Positions 1-9,582 of a stretch of 64,000 nt of DNA are shown one piece after another; position 1 is the first letter of the stretch, and every line of letters starts with the position of its first letter. The notes beneath the pieces were generated by a model. The model was not told where the DNA came from, made no database searches, and worked only from the letters and a program-made list of their open reading frames with translations. The stretch is taken from NCBI RefSeq assembly GCF_031877795.1, contig NC_133948.1, positions 15,082,948 through 15,146,947 of the forward strand, in the 5' to 3' direction. The position numbers were made by a program, and so were the translations under genes. This stretch comes from Strix aluco. Taxonomy: Eukaryota > Chordata > Aves > Strigiformes > Strigidae.

Positions 1-564
1 CGGCCCCATTTGCTGCTGCAAGGACCAACACGCAGACGCCGGGGAAACATCAAGCTATAAAATTCATTTTCTTCTACTGATACCCAAGAGCCAGTGCTGA
101 TGTTCGCTGCCTTGGTGAGAGAACATGTGGGCTTATCAGGAGAGCCAAGATGCCTTTGCTGTCACCACCCGGAGCACAAGGTGCGGGTCCAGCCGGGCAG
201 CCTCTCTTGCACAGCGGCTGCGGCAGACTCAGGGCTTCTGTCGCACCAGTTTGGAGGTTGCTCTGCTCCCCACGATCCCCTGGGGCTCTCTTCCATCAGG
301 CAGGTGAAAGAAAACTCCCTGATCTATGAAACAAGGATCCTCCCAAGCCCAGCTCTACACACAGAGTGATCCTCCACGCCGAGGGCTGTTACACAAGAAA
401 TCTGTTGCTTGTTCTACGCTGATTATTTCAAGAGGGTGTTAAACCTTTATCACCGACATTTGCTTTGCCCAGAAGCTGTGCAGCTCACTCCGGGGGTCTG
501 CCACGAGCCCTGCAGCTCAGCACACATCACATGCTCAGCACCAGACAGGCTGACACCAACCCAC
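1..564 (-). other. THOC5: THOC5 intronic sequence at the left edge
   Basis: This stretch lies downstream (minus strand) of the last THOC5 exon in the window. The next expected exon, which should continue the coiled coil after the ELEQRKR segment, was not found in either direction. It is therefore read as intron running off the edge. No repeat or RNA gene is recognised in it. Confidence 0.6.
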
Positions 565-3500
565 CTCTTGCGCTGCTCCAGCTCCCAGTCCAGGCGGGCC
601 AGGGTCTGCTGGTGGGGCTCTGACAGGGTGATGGCAGGCCGGCTGATTTCAGGGGGGGCCTCTTTGTAAAACTCCTCCAGGCTCACCAGTTCGATCTCCT
701 CATGTTTTGATCTGCAAGGACAGACGGATCAGCCCAGGGAAGGGTGGGAAACGCTGCAGCAGGGCCAAACTCAACTGTGTCTCGCAGGAGAGTGGTCAAT
801 GCCAATCACAGAATCACAGAATCACTCAGGTTGGAAAAGCCCCTCGGGATCATCGAGTCCAACCCTCAGCCCGACTCTACAAAGTTCTCCCCTACCCCAC
901 ATCCCCCAACAGCTCATCTAAACGACCCTTAAACACACCCAGGGATGGGGACTCCACCCCCTCCCTGGGCAGCCTATTCCACTCTCTGACCACTCTTTCT
1001 CTGAAACATTTTTTCTTGATGTCCAGTCTGAACCTCCCCTGTTGCAGTTTAAAGCCATTCCCCGTGAGGAGAGACCAGCACCAACCTCTCTACACTCTGC
1101 TACACGAGGTACCACACTATCAGTGAGCTGAACCGCAGCGAGGAGAGAAGGGGCTGAACAGGGTCCCTCCTTTCACAGAGACACCTTCCCCACACAGCCC
1201 ACCAAAGCACCGTTAGAGGCACGAGTCTAAACACAGCCCTCCTGGCAGCAGCTCAGAGTGCTGCCCACGCAATGGGCATGACGAAAGGCTCAGCTTTTGG
1301 AAGAAAACTCCTGATATACAGAGGCCAGAGAGTCCTTGAAGAGTCCAGCATGGCTACATCTTTAACATTTACCTATTTCCTCCTCCACTGTTCCTCTACC
1401 ACAATAGAGGCCGCCTTCTCTCTTCCCTACACAAGCCTCTTCCCCCGTGACCCAGCACAAGAACTCTGGGACACTCCATCTCTCCTGTGTGGTGGCACCT
1501 GGCCTCCACCCCATCTCAGGCACACCATCGCTCCCTCTCCTCCCCGGCCAAACTCACTTGAACTCCAGGCATTTGGTGATCTCTTTCTGCAGGTGCATCA
1601 CCTCATAGAGCAAGTTCTGGAGCTGCAGGTGATACGCGTCGACCTTCTGCTTTGCCTGAAACACCGACACAGCTGGGGATGAAGCTCTGTGGCCTTCCTC
1701 CCAGCAAACACACCCCCGTAAGAGTCACCAACACACACCCCCCTCGCTGTTCCAGCTAGCGATGGCAGGTTTTAGGGTATGCAACAACTTTTGGGGGGTA
1801 AAAAGACATTTTCAAAGGCTGGGAAAGCAAACGCTCATTGTATCAAACTGATTGTGCTCTGGAGGCAGCATGTTTTGGGGACAAGGCACAGAACAGGGCA
1901 GACCTGTGGGGCACACAGAGTCTCCTCCTGTCCCTGTGCCTCAGTGGTACAAAGAAAACGAGCGTTGTTCACAAACTGTGAAAAGCTTCTCTGAGATGTC
2001 TCGGTAAGGAGATTCAGGGCCAACTATGTACACAGTTCTCAGGCTTGCAGCACACCAGACTCTCAAGACAGAGCTACTCCCCTCTGTATCTGAGGCAGAA
2101 GCAGACACCACTCCATCATTCATTATAATTACAGCTTCCACTTCATGGCAGTAGTTTCCTGATAAACCTCTAATTCAAAAAGTATGACCTGGCTGGTGTT
2201 TAATTCCTGTCACACATCCATACACAGACTGGGCAGAAACAGCACCATCTCTGATCCCACTAAATGCCAACTGGTACTTGCTGCCCCCCAGCCCCGCTGT
2301 ACCTCGTGGGTTTGATCTCTCCCTTTCTTCAGCCGAATATGAGCCAGCCGGTTGAGCTTCTTCAAGGTCATGAAGTGGACACAGCTCTGAATCCGCCGCT
2401 CGTCTATCTCCGAAGCCTGAGTGGCAGGAGAGAGGCATTTGAAGCAGAAGAGACGACTGACACCACAAAGCCCCTTTGCTGCAGGGACCTCCTGCGAGTT
2501 CTGTCACAAAGGGGACTCCGTGCTTCACTAAGGAGCCACAATTAATGTCACCGGGGCTTCCGAGGGAGCCTCCAGCTGCCAGACTCACAGGTCACCCACA
2601 GGAAATAACTTGGCGGGGGGAAGATGTTTTCCAGGCTCACTCTAGTGACCCTTCTCCCAGTAGGAACAGAGCACCCTGCCGTGCAGGCAACGGCACAGGC
2701 AGTCACAGCACAAGTCTTCCCCAGCCATGGCTGAGGCTGCTGGGCCTCCGTGGGACAGCAAGAGCCCAGTCACCCCCGTGGCAGTCAGGAGGGGCTCAAT
2801 TTCCCTGACTTGTCAGCACAACCTAGCAGGAGCCCAGACATGCTTTAGAAGAACTCCATCTGCTCAGTCAAAACCAATGCCTCAGCTAAATCATATTCTA
2901 CTTTATTTAAGGGAAGCTGCTCCATTTTCCTGATTCTCCCCAGAACAGCGCAACTGCTGCTCCCGTTCCTCTCAGATTAAGGGAAAACATCAAAGAACAG
3001 ACCACATTAAACCAAGCACCAACATTTTTCCTTACGTTGTCCTTGATGCCTCTGCTCTTCAGCTCCTGGATTTCTGCCATCAGCCTCTGAAGCTCCTGAC
3101 AAGTCTCTCTGTAGAGTTCGTAGTCTTTGATAGGGTCACGGAGATCCACCTCACACTCCTCACTGTAGTACCTAACATCCTGCAAAGGCAGAAAGCACCT
3201 TCTACAGCTGGATCCTTCCACCTTCTCTGGAAACAGCAGTGGGAAACAAACTGCTGGGTCTTGATTCCTGGCTTTGTCCATTAATCCCACACCCGAGGAG
3301 ACTTTACACACAGGAGAGGACTCAGTTAATCCCAGACCCAAACGCCACAAGGTATTAAAATGCCTGGGAAGTTCAGACTTTTATATAGTTTTGAAGAGTT
3401 TATAAATTTCAGCTAGTCTCGATCCTGCACCCATGACTACAGAGGATAAATTGGGAAGGTAATCACTTCTTCAACCCCTATCCCCACTTTGGCTGAACCC

Positions 3501-3932
3501 AGGTTACCCTGCTGCTTGTGAGAGTGTTTTAAGGTGACTTGCAAACCCCTGAGGGACCTTTCAGCCTTGTGCTCACTCTCCCTACATCTCCAGAGAAGGG
3601 TTTGACCCTTTGAGCACTGTGTTTCCCGAAGGAGATGGAAACAGGTTCAGAAATGCAGAGTGGGAGTTTCAGAGGCATTGGGAGCTGGCTCGGCTCTGGG
3701 GGTCTTGCAACTTCCCGAAGGGGAGAATAAGGCCAGCAGAGAGTGGGTGGGAGATGAGCCTTTTGCAAAGCAGGACACAAGTACCCTGCACAGCAGGCAG
3801 GCTCTGCCGGTGCCCGTGGGCAGCCAGGGGCCCTACCTGGTCGGCATCAGCCTTGCCCCGCTTGCCCTCCTGCGGGCCCCCATCCGTGCGGATCACTTTG
3901 GGTTTCCTCTTCTTGCTGGAGTCTGACGACAT
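565..3932 (-). CDS. THOC5: THO complex subunit 5 (THOC5), 5' part of the gene
   Basis: THOC5 is a subunit of the THO/TREX complex, which couples transcription and splicing to nuclear mRNA export. Five coding exons are visible on the minus strand, all with GT/AG borders and compatible phases: 3837-3932, 3036-3179, 2303-2416, 1558-1655 and 565-711. Together they encode about 200 residues, roughly the first 30% of the usual ~680-residue protein. The start [13 protein letters not shown] fits the family N-terminus with its basic nuclear-localisation stretch. Later exons give [51 protein letters not shown] and [14 protein letters not shown], the helical coiled-coil region. The start ATG (3932-3930) lies 18 bases inside its exon, whose acceptor AG is at 3952-3951. 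The gene ends in an incomplete codon at 565 and continues off the left edge. No frameshift is seen. Identification is very secure; the homology is from memory of the human protein. Confidence 0.96.
790..1130 (-). repeat. CR1 LINE fragment in a THOC5 intron
   Basis: The left end carries the short tandem cacagaat/cacagaatcact typical of the CR1 3' terminus. It is followed by the GGTTGGAAAAG, TCGAGTCCAACC, CCAGGGATGGGGACTCCACC and TTTAAAGCCATTCCCC blocks of the CR1 3' UTR in antisense order. The element is therefore inserted on the minus strand and truncated at its 5' end, as most CR1 copies are. CR1 does not leave a poly(A) tail. Its presence is a good pointer to a bird or other sauropsid. Confidence 0.88.
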
Positions 3933-3950
3933 GGTGCGGCCCGTCAAGGA

Positions 3951-4440
3951 CTGGGGGACAAGAGGCAAAGCCGTCGGCTGTGGGGAGCCAAACCTGCGGG
4001 GGATCGGGGCTATCCCGCGCTCCCTTCCGCCAGCCTGCCTCGGACTCCGGAGTCTCCCCGCCCACCCAGTCCCAGGCCTCCTCCCACCAGCTTCCTCCAG
4101 CCCCGCTCCCACCTCCCCCAGACCCCAACGTTGGCCTAGCGGCCTCCCCTCCTCCAAGCCCCCCCCCCAGACGGCCTCCGCTCCTCCGGAGCCCCCCAGA
4201 CCCCAGCGCACCGGGCCCGGGGCCGCCCCCTCCCGCCGCTCGGCCCCCACCGGGCCGCGGCGCCCCCCTCTCACCCTCAGCGCCGCCCGGAAGTGACGCG
4301 CGCGGAGCACAGAGAGGCGGGGCAGAGCGGCAGCCGCTGACGCGCCCCCTGGCGGATAGTCCTCCGGAGGACCGCGGGCAGGGGGCGTGGCTTCGGCGAA
4401 AGGGGCGTGGCCAGCGCCCCCACTGACAAGCCCTGGGCTG
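3951..4440 (-). promoter_or_regulatory. THOC5: THOC5 first non-coding exon and CpG-island promoter
   Basis: A GGTGAGAG donor on the minus strand (GT at 4274-4273) ends a 5' UTR exon starting upstream of 4275. Its intron reaches the acceptor at 3952-3951, just before the coding start. The exon contains CCGGAAGTGACG (4287-4298 on the plus strand), a classic ETS/GABP-type site followed by a TGACG half CRE, in dense CpG sequence. No TATA box is seen. This is a typical housekeeping promoter. The transcription start is not fixed by sequence; I infer it falls between about 4300 and 4400. Confidence 0.7.
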
Positions 4441-4680
4441 GGGACACAGTGGGGGGCCCTCGGCTGGGGGGGCCCCAGTGGCACTGGGGGTATCCATGGG
4501 CTTGGGGGAGGCATGGTGTGGGGTCTCCAATGGCGCTGGGGGCACCCCAGTGCATCAGGGCACCCATGGGTGCAGGGGGCACCCATGGCCCCCCTGGGTG
4601 AGAAAAGGTTGGGGGTTCGGGTCCCCATGCTGCGTGGGGGCAAGCACCCCCCGCCCCACCCCGTCCCCAAAGAGGGCAAG
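4441..4680. other. Short GC-rich spacer between THOC5 promoter and NIPSNAP1 3' end
   Basis: A G-rich, imperfectly repeated stretch with recurring CATGGG, CCAATGG and GGGGGCACCC words. No gene, RNA or interspersed repeat is recognised. Several open frames cross it because stop codons are rare in this composition. Confidence 0.5.
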
Positions 4681-5062
4681 GCCTTGGCATATTAAATATT
4701 TAATTGGCGATGTCCTGCAGTCAGGCTGGCTCCCAGGAAAGGCACCCAGGGGCCCATCAGGAATAATTAAGGACACCCCCCCCCCCCCCAATCTCTGCAG
4801 CCTGCCCAAGCCCCCCCGGGCAGCACCTGGGGACCCGCCGCAGGATGTGGGGCTCCCACCCTTCCCCTCCCCAGCCGCAAACCCTTCGCTGCTCTCATCC
4901 ACCCCAAAGCAGGGTGTGGGGGAAAGGAGAGCCAGGAGCTGTGAGGGAACAGAGACACCCCCCCACCAGCCCTTCCCCAGCAGGTCCGGGGTGCAGGCAG
5001 GGAATGCAGGCAGGGAGCGAGCCCCTCCGGGTGCAGGCAGACACCCCAGCGCAGAGCCCCGC
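4681..5062 (-). terminator. NIPSNAP1: NIPSNAP1 3' UTR and poly(A) signal
   Basis: The NIPSNAP1 stop codon ends at 5063. The first good poly(A) signal on the minus strand is ATTAAA at 4704-4699, inside an AT-rich patch that stands out from the GC-rich surroundings. This gives a 3' UTR of about 360-380 bases. The UTR includes a run of 14 C on the plus strand at 4776-4789 (14 G in the RNA). Confidence 0.65.
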
Positions 5063-7823
5063 TCACTGCAGGGGCGAGATCTTCAGGGGAATCATTATCC
5101 GTGACTCCATGGTCCGGATCAGCGGGACTGGAAAAGGAAACGAGAGACAGGTGAGGGCAGGGGGTCCCCAGCACGTGGGGGGTCCCCGGCGCAGGCAGGG
5201 GGTCCCGCTCACCCGTGTAGTACACATTCTCGTCCCAGCCCCTCTTCCTCCAGGCCGCGTTCCTCGTCTCCTCCCGGGACTGCAGGTCCTTGTAGGCTGT
5301 GGAGATGGGGTGGGACTGGCACCCAAGGACCCCCCCAGCACAGCCCCAATGTGGGGGTGCCCCGGGGGGGGGGGGGGGGGGACACAGGCAGCGGGGAGCC
5401 CGCTTACCCCAGAGGTGGTGCACGACATACAGCTCCCCGATCTGGGAGAAGAACCCGCCGACCGCCTCCTGGTTCTCCTGCCGGTACTTAATGGCCCGAG
5501 CCCTGGCACACAGCGGGAGAAACGTGGCGGAGGGGAATTGCCCAAGGGCCCCCCCCCAGCTCCATGGGGACCTTTTCCCACCTTGGCTACCCCTGTGCCA
5601 GGTAAACAGCCGCTTACCAGTTATTGCCCCATTCAATCATGGTCCCTGGCTGGAAGTAGAGGAGAAAAAAACCCAGAGTGAGCAGCCAGATCCTGCCTGC
5701 TCCCCCTGCTTGGGGTCTCCTCACCGAGGGAGGAATTTGGGGGGCTGCCCTCCGAAACATCAGGCAGGACCCCCTCCCCAGGGGTATATCGATCCGAAGG
5801 CCGCCCCAAGGCGTGGGCTGGCCCCCCATGGCCGCTCACCTTCAGCTTGTAGGTCCTCAGCTCGTAGATGTTGGGTCCCTGGCGGGGCAGGGGCTCGTTC
5901 CAGAAGCTGAACTCCAGGAGCAGCTGGTTCCTGCGGGACAGCAGCATGCGGCTCCTCTCCTTGCGGAAATCCAGGTACTCCTGGGGACAGCCCCAGCCAG
6001 GGGTTTCGAGGTGGGAGCGAGCACGACCCAAAGCCAGGGGGGGGTCAGGTAGAGGCGAGGGGCAGAGCTCGGGCAGCTCGCCCTGATCCCAGCGATACCT
6101 TATTCTGCTTGAGCTTGTTCATGCAGTCCATGAGGGCTGGGTACCCGCCCGAGAAGCGCCAGAGGTGCACTGGAAGGACAGCACAGGGCTGGGGAGGGAG
6201 GGCAGCTCCCACCCCTCTCCCCCTGCGTGACAGCCAGCCCCCAGCACAAGCCGAGGTCTTCACCTTCGCTCCGAGCCGCTCCGGCAGCGGGGGCACCGGG
6301 ATCTACTGCCTGCTCTCACCTGCCTGGTCCTGCTCGCCATACCACGTGTTCCAATTCCCCACCAGGTCACAGGGGTAGTCGGCATCTGAGTGGAGCTTGG
6401 GCAGCACCGCCTCTCTGCAGGGACACAGTGGGGGCAGATGGGAAGGGGGAAAGCACCCCAAAATACACCTGATACCCCCGTTTGCCCTCCCAGCTGAGTA
6501 TGAGGGGTCTGTGCATGGACGGGTCTGCCCTAACAGGACCCCGAACAGGACCCCGAGTCGCCCTGGGGGTGCACCCACTTCACAGGGAGGAAAACTGAGG
6601 CAAGGAGCAGGGGCACAGACCCACCCACGGTCTCACCGAACTCCACACAAGCCCCCCACACCCCCTTCGCTCCAGAGCAGCACCGCAACACCCCACTGGG
6701 ATGCCAAGCAGTGCTGCCTCCCAACACACAGCAGGGCTCACGTCAGGCTGTTGTAGGCATCCAGGCACTCCGGCTTCACGTTGTGGACTGCAGGGAGAGG
6801 AGAGAGGGGCTGCCAGGGACCTGGCGGCGGGGCCCAAGGCAGAGCAGCCAGGGGGTGCCCATGGGTGAGGAGGGGCCAGCACAGCGAGGTGCACCCTTGT
6901 CTGTGTTCACCCCCCAGCCCCACTCACACTGGATCTTGTAGAGGTTGCTGGTCTCCTTCTTGGAGAGGAGGTTGGAATGGGCGTCCTTGCGGGGATCCAC
7001 TTTGTGCACAAAGAGGGAGCGGAACCAGCTGCCCTCAGCATCCCTCGAGTACCCCCTGCGAGACAGCGGGTCAGCGCGGGGGGAGCACCCGCCAACACCC
7101 CCTTCGCTGGGGGAGCTCTGCCTGGGAACGACCGGCTGGAGGGCAAAATGGGAACCAAAGGCCACGCTGCTGATCCTGCCTTCCTGGCTCCGCAGGCAGC
7201 TGCCTGCACCGTCCGGCTGCTGGGGAGCAGCGTCCATCTCGGGGGGTTTCTCGGGGTTTCATTCAGTTCATCTCAAGGGGAGCCGAGGCACGGCAGCGCC
7301 CGGCTCGTTTTTTGTAGGGGTATGGAGGGAAAATGAAGGCCACAGGTCTCCCCACCCCAGCGGCGGGACGCGGGGGGCAGCCCCCACCAGCCCCCCAAGG
7401 GATCCCCCTCAGCCCCAGGAGCTGCTCCAGCCGGCGGGGATCCCCACGCGGGCTCGGGGGGCGGCGGGACCCTCCCCAGGGAGGCGCGGGATGGGCAGGG
7501 CCCCTCCGCCCCCGGGCCGCGCTGCTGGCCGGACCTTTGCCCCACCTGGTGAGGCATTAACAGCGGGGCCTCCGCCCGCCCGGCACCGCGCCAGGGCCCG
7601 GGGCCCGCCCGCCTTGAGCGGCCCCCACTAACGGGAACGCGGGGTCTGAGGGGACAACGGGCCTTGAGGAGGGGTATGAGGGGCGGGGGCCGAGCCGAGA
7701 GTAGCCGGGGACGGGGGGGGCCCGGACCAGCCCCGCTCACCGCGCTCCACCGGGGGCCCCGCCGCCGCCGCCCCGTCGCAGCCGCCGCAGCGCCGCGCTC
7801 CCGCTCGCCCGCGCCGCCGCCAT
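5063..7823 (-). CDS. NIPSNAP1: NipSnap homologue 1 (NIPSNAP1), mitochondrial protein
   Basis: NIPSNAP1 is a mitochondrial protein reported to act as a mitophagy 'eat-me' signal. Ten exons, all GT/AG and in phase, give a complete 279-residue protein (human about 284): 7741-7823, 6928-7055, 6742-6787, 6320-6414, 6099-6169, 5840-5980, 5618-5649, 5408-5502, 5213-5296 and 5063-5127. The first exon encodes an Arg/Ala-rich, acid-free leader ([19 protein letters not shown]), which fits a mitochondrial presequence. The rest has the tandem NIPSNAP (dimeric alpha-beta barrel) domains. Diagnostic segments include [84 protein letters not shown] and [13 protein letters not shown] at the C-terminus. The leader is poorly conserved, as is normal for presequences. 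The gene is tail-to-head with THOC5 and probably driven by the CpG island above 7824. Paralogue NIPSNAP2 is less likely given the synteny with NF2. Confidence 0.97.
5364..5381. repeat. Homopolymer of 18 G in NIPSNAP1 intron 8
   Basis: An uninterrupted run of 18 G on the plus strand, preceded by CCCC, between NIPSNAP1 exons 8 and 9. On the transcribed pre-mRNA this is poly(C). Runs of this type are unstable in replication and sequencing, so the exact length may be unreliable. Confidence 0.9.
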
Positions 7824-8180
7824 CTTCCCCCGCAGCGGGGCGGAGCCTAGCGGGGGCGTGGCTAGATAAACCCCGCCCCACCCCGCCCCCGCCCCCGGGG
7901 CGGAGCGCCCCGCCCTTCCCTCAGAAGCTGGCCTGGAGGAGGGTGATTCTGATTGGCCGCCGCGCCCCGCGGCCGGCCACACCCTCTCGCTCTGAGCCCC
8001 GCCCACTCGCCCCCACCCGCGGCCAGGGCGAGGCCTCATTGGCTGTCGGCGGGGAGGGCGGGGCCCCATCTGAGCTCTCGGCTGCCAGCAGCCAATCAGA
8101 AGAGCCGGCTGGAGAGGGCCGTGTTTGATTGGCCGCCGTGTCTTGCTCCGCCGCTCCCGACCCCCTGCCGGCCAGAGGGG
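7824..8180 (-). promoter_or_regulatory. NIPSNAP1: NIPSNAP1 CpG-island promoter with four CCAAT boxes
   Basis: Immediately upstream of the NIPSNAP1 start codon, the sequence is CpG-dense without a TATA box. It carries four NF-Y type CCAAT boxes within 181 bases: inverted (ATTGG on the plus strand) at 7952-7956, 8038-8042 and 8128-8132, and direct (CCAAT) at 8092-8096. GGGCGG/CCGCCC Sp1-type boxes lie among them. This looks like a strong housekeeping promoter. A short frame at 7921-7953 that could belong to the upstream PH-domain gene overlaps it (separate entry). Confidence 0.75.
7921..7953 (-). other. Possible C-terminal coding end of the PLEKHA4-like gene (speculative)
   Basis: On the minus strand this reads PIRITLLQASF followed by a TGA stop. 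As I remember it, human PLEKHA4 ends in PLRVTLLQSSF, so 8 of 11 residues would be identical at the stop. The reading lies downstream of, and on the same strand as, a PLEKHA4-like PH domain. Against it: no convincing exons bridge 9300 to 7953, no coiled-coil region is found, and the CCAATCAGA that encodes PIR is itself an NF-Y box of the NIPSNAP1 promoter. The match may be partly chance. Confidence 0.3.
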
Positions 8181-9300
8181 GCAGCCGCTGGTTGGTCGCC
8201 GCTCCGGGGGGGCGGGGATCCCTCGGGCTCCGCCCTAGGGGAGGCGGGGTCAGAGCGGGGCGGGGCCGCAGGGCCGCCGGGCGCTCGGGCGGGGCCGGGA
8301 CCCACCTGCTGCGGGAACAGCGGCGCCCACGGGCGGCCCCCGCCGCACCCCCCGCGTGTCCTCCGTCCCGCAGGGCCGCCCCCGGGCCGGGGCCTCCTCC
8401 TGGGGTGGGGGCGCCCGTGGTGAGTCCAGGGGCACCTGCTGATCTGTCCTGCTCCACGGCTTCCCCCTGCAGCCCCCCCGGCCCCATAACCCCCTCCCAC
8501 CCCACAGCCCCCCCAGCCTGACCCATAGCCCCTCCAGCCCCACAATCCCCGCAGTACCTGCCCCCTGCCCCCCATCTCTCCCCCCAGTACAAGTCCCAGG
8601 GGTGCCATGGTGCCAGCTGTGGGTCAGGGCACCCCATGGCCCCGTCGTCCTGCCCCAGCACCCACAGCCAGCGCTGGGCACAGCCCGGGGGACAGGGGGC
8701 AGGACAGGGCGAGGTCCCCAGTGCTGGGGGCTCACTGGAGGGGCTGGGAATTGGGGTCCCTGCAGAAGTTAGATCCCCCCAGGGTACGGTGTTAGGGGCC
8801 CCCTGCCCAGCCCTGGGGTGTTTGGGGTCCCCCAGGAACTGCTGTGGGAGTATTGGGACTCCCAGGATCACCCATGGTGGGGCATGGGGGTCCCCGGGGT
8901 ATGGGGGTGCCACCCTGGCCAGACCCCTCAGATGCTGTGGCACCCACCAGCACCGATGAGACACCCCAGCACCCATGGGACCCCAGGACAGAGGGTGTCA
9001 GAGGAGCTTAAGGGGCACCTGGGGTTAGGTGGGGGATTGGGGGTCCCCACTCCAACCACCCCCAGTCCCCAGATGTCACAGGATGGGGGGAAGGAGGTTG
9101 GTTTGGGGGTCACCCTGGGGGGGAAGGTTAGTTGAAGGGGTTGTCCCGCAGTGTCCCCCCAGGGAGCTCACCTTGCTGGGGGGCAGTGGAGGGACTGAGG
9201 GGCGGTGAGGACGGGGCATGGGGGTGCCCCCCAGCTCCTCACCCGGGGGGCACAGGGAGCACCAGCCGGGGGGGTGGGTGGGCAATGGGGGTGAGGGGGA
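8181..9300. other. GC-rich region between NIPSNAP1 promoter and PH-domain exons
   Basis: CpG-rich near 8200-8400, then C/G-rich sequence with long open frames that look like composition artefacts. Two splice-like segments on the minus strand could be small exons of the PH gene: a CAAG|GTGAGC donor near 9171-9166, and a stretch near 8760-8740 with an upstream acceptor (CTTCTGCAG) and a downstream GTGAGC. I cannot place either with confidence. Confidence 0.35.
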
Positions 9301-9306
9301 ACTCAC

Positions 9307-9327
9307 ACTTCGGGGTTCCTGGGGCAT
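9307..9327 (-). other. Possible small sixth exon of the PLEKHA4-like gene
   Basis: On the minus strand a pyrimidine-rich CTCCCTGCAG acceptor is followed by 21 bases and a consensus GTGAGT donor. Joined to the preceding GG phase it would encode GCPRNPEV and remain open. A donor two bases earlier (GTGTGA) is also possible. The exon is supported only by its splice sites. Confidence 0.35.
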
Positions 9328-9582
9328 CTGCAGGGAGAGGGAGTGGGGGGAGCTGGAAGGGGAGGGGGAGAAAACAGGTGTTAAAGGGTTAACTGCCCCC
9401 CAGGCACCCCCCCAAAACCCTCTGTGACCCCCCTTAAAGCCCCCAACCACCTCCCGCCCCCAGGACCCCCCAAACCTCCCCCAGCTTCCGCCCGCCCCCG
9501 CCCCAGGTCCCCATGCCCCTCCATGGACCCAGGGCCCCCTGTGGCCCCTGTGCCCCCCACTGCCCCCCGGTGCCCCACTCAC

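Noticed and set aside
3669-4679. Minus-strand open frame of 336 codons containing the THOC5 start
   Set aside because: Only the part encoding the THOC5 N-terminus is coding. The upstream extension is 5' UTR, intron and promoter, and the true start is the ATG at 3932.
4845-5681. Plus-strand open frame of 278 codons
   Set aside because: It is antisense to the last NIPSNAP1 exons and low-complexity introns, whose minus-strand exons are certain.
7921-8976. Open frame of 351 codons on the minus strand
   Set aside because: It crosses the NIPSNAP1 promoter and GC-rich spacer. Its composition (Gly, Pro, Arg, Ala) is that of random GC-rich DNA. Only its last 11 codons are of interest and are reported separately.
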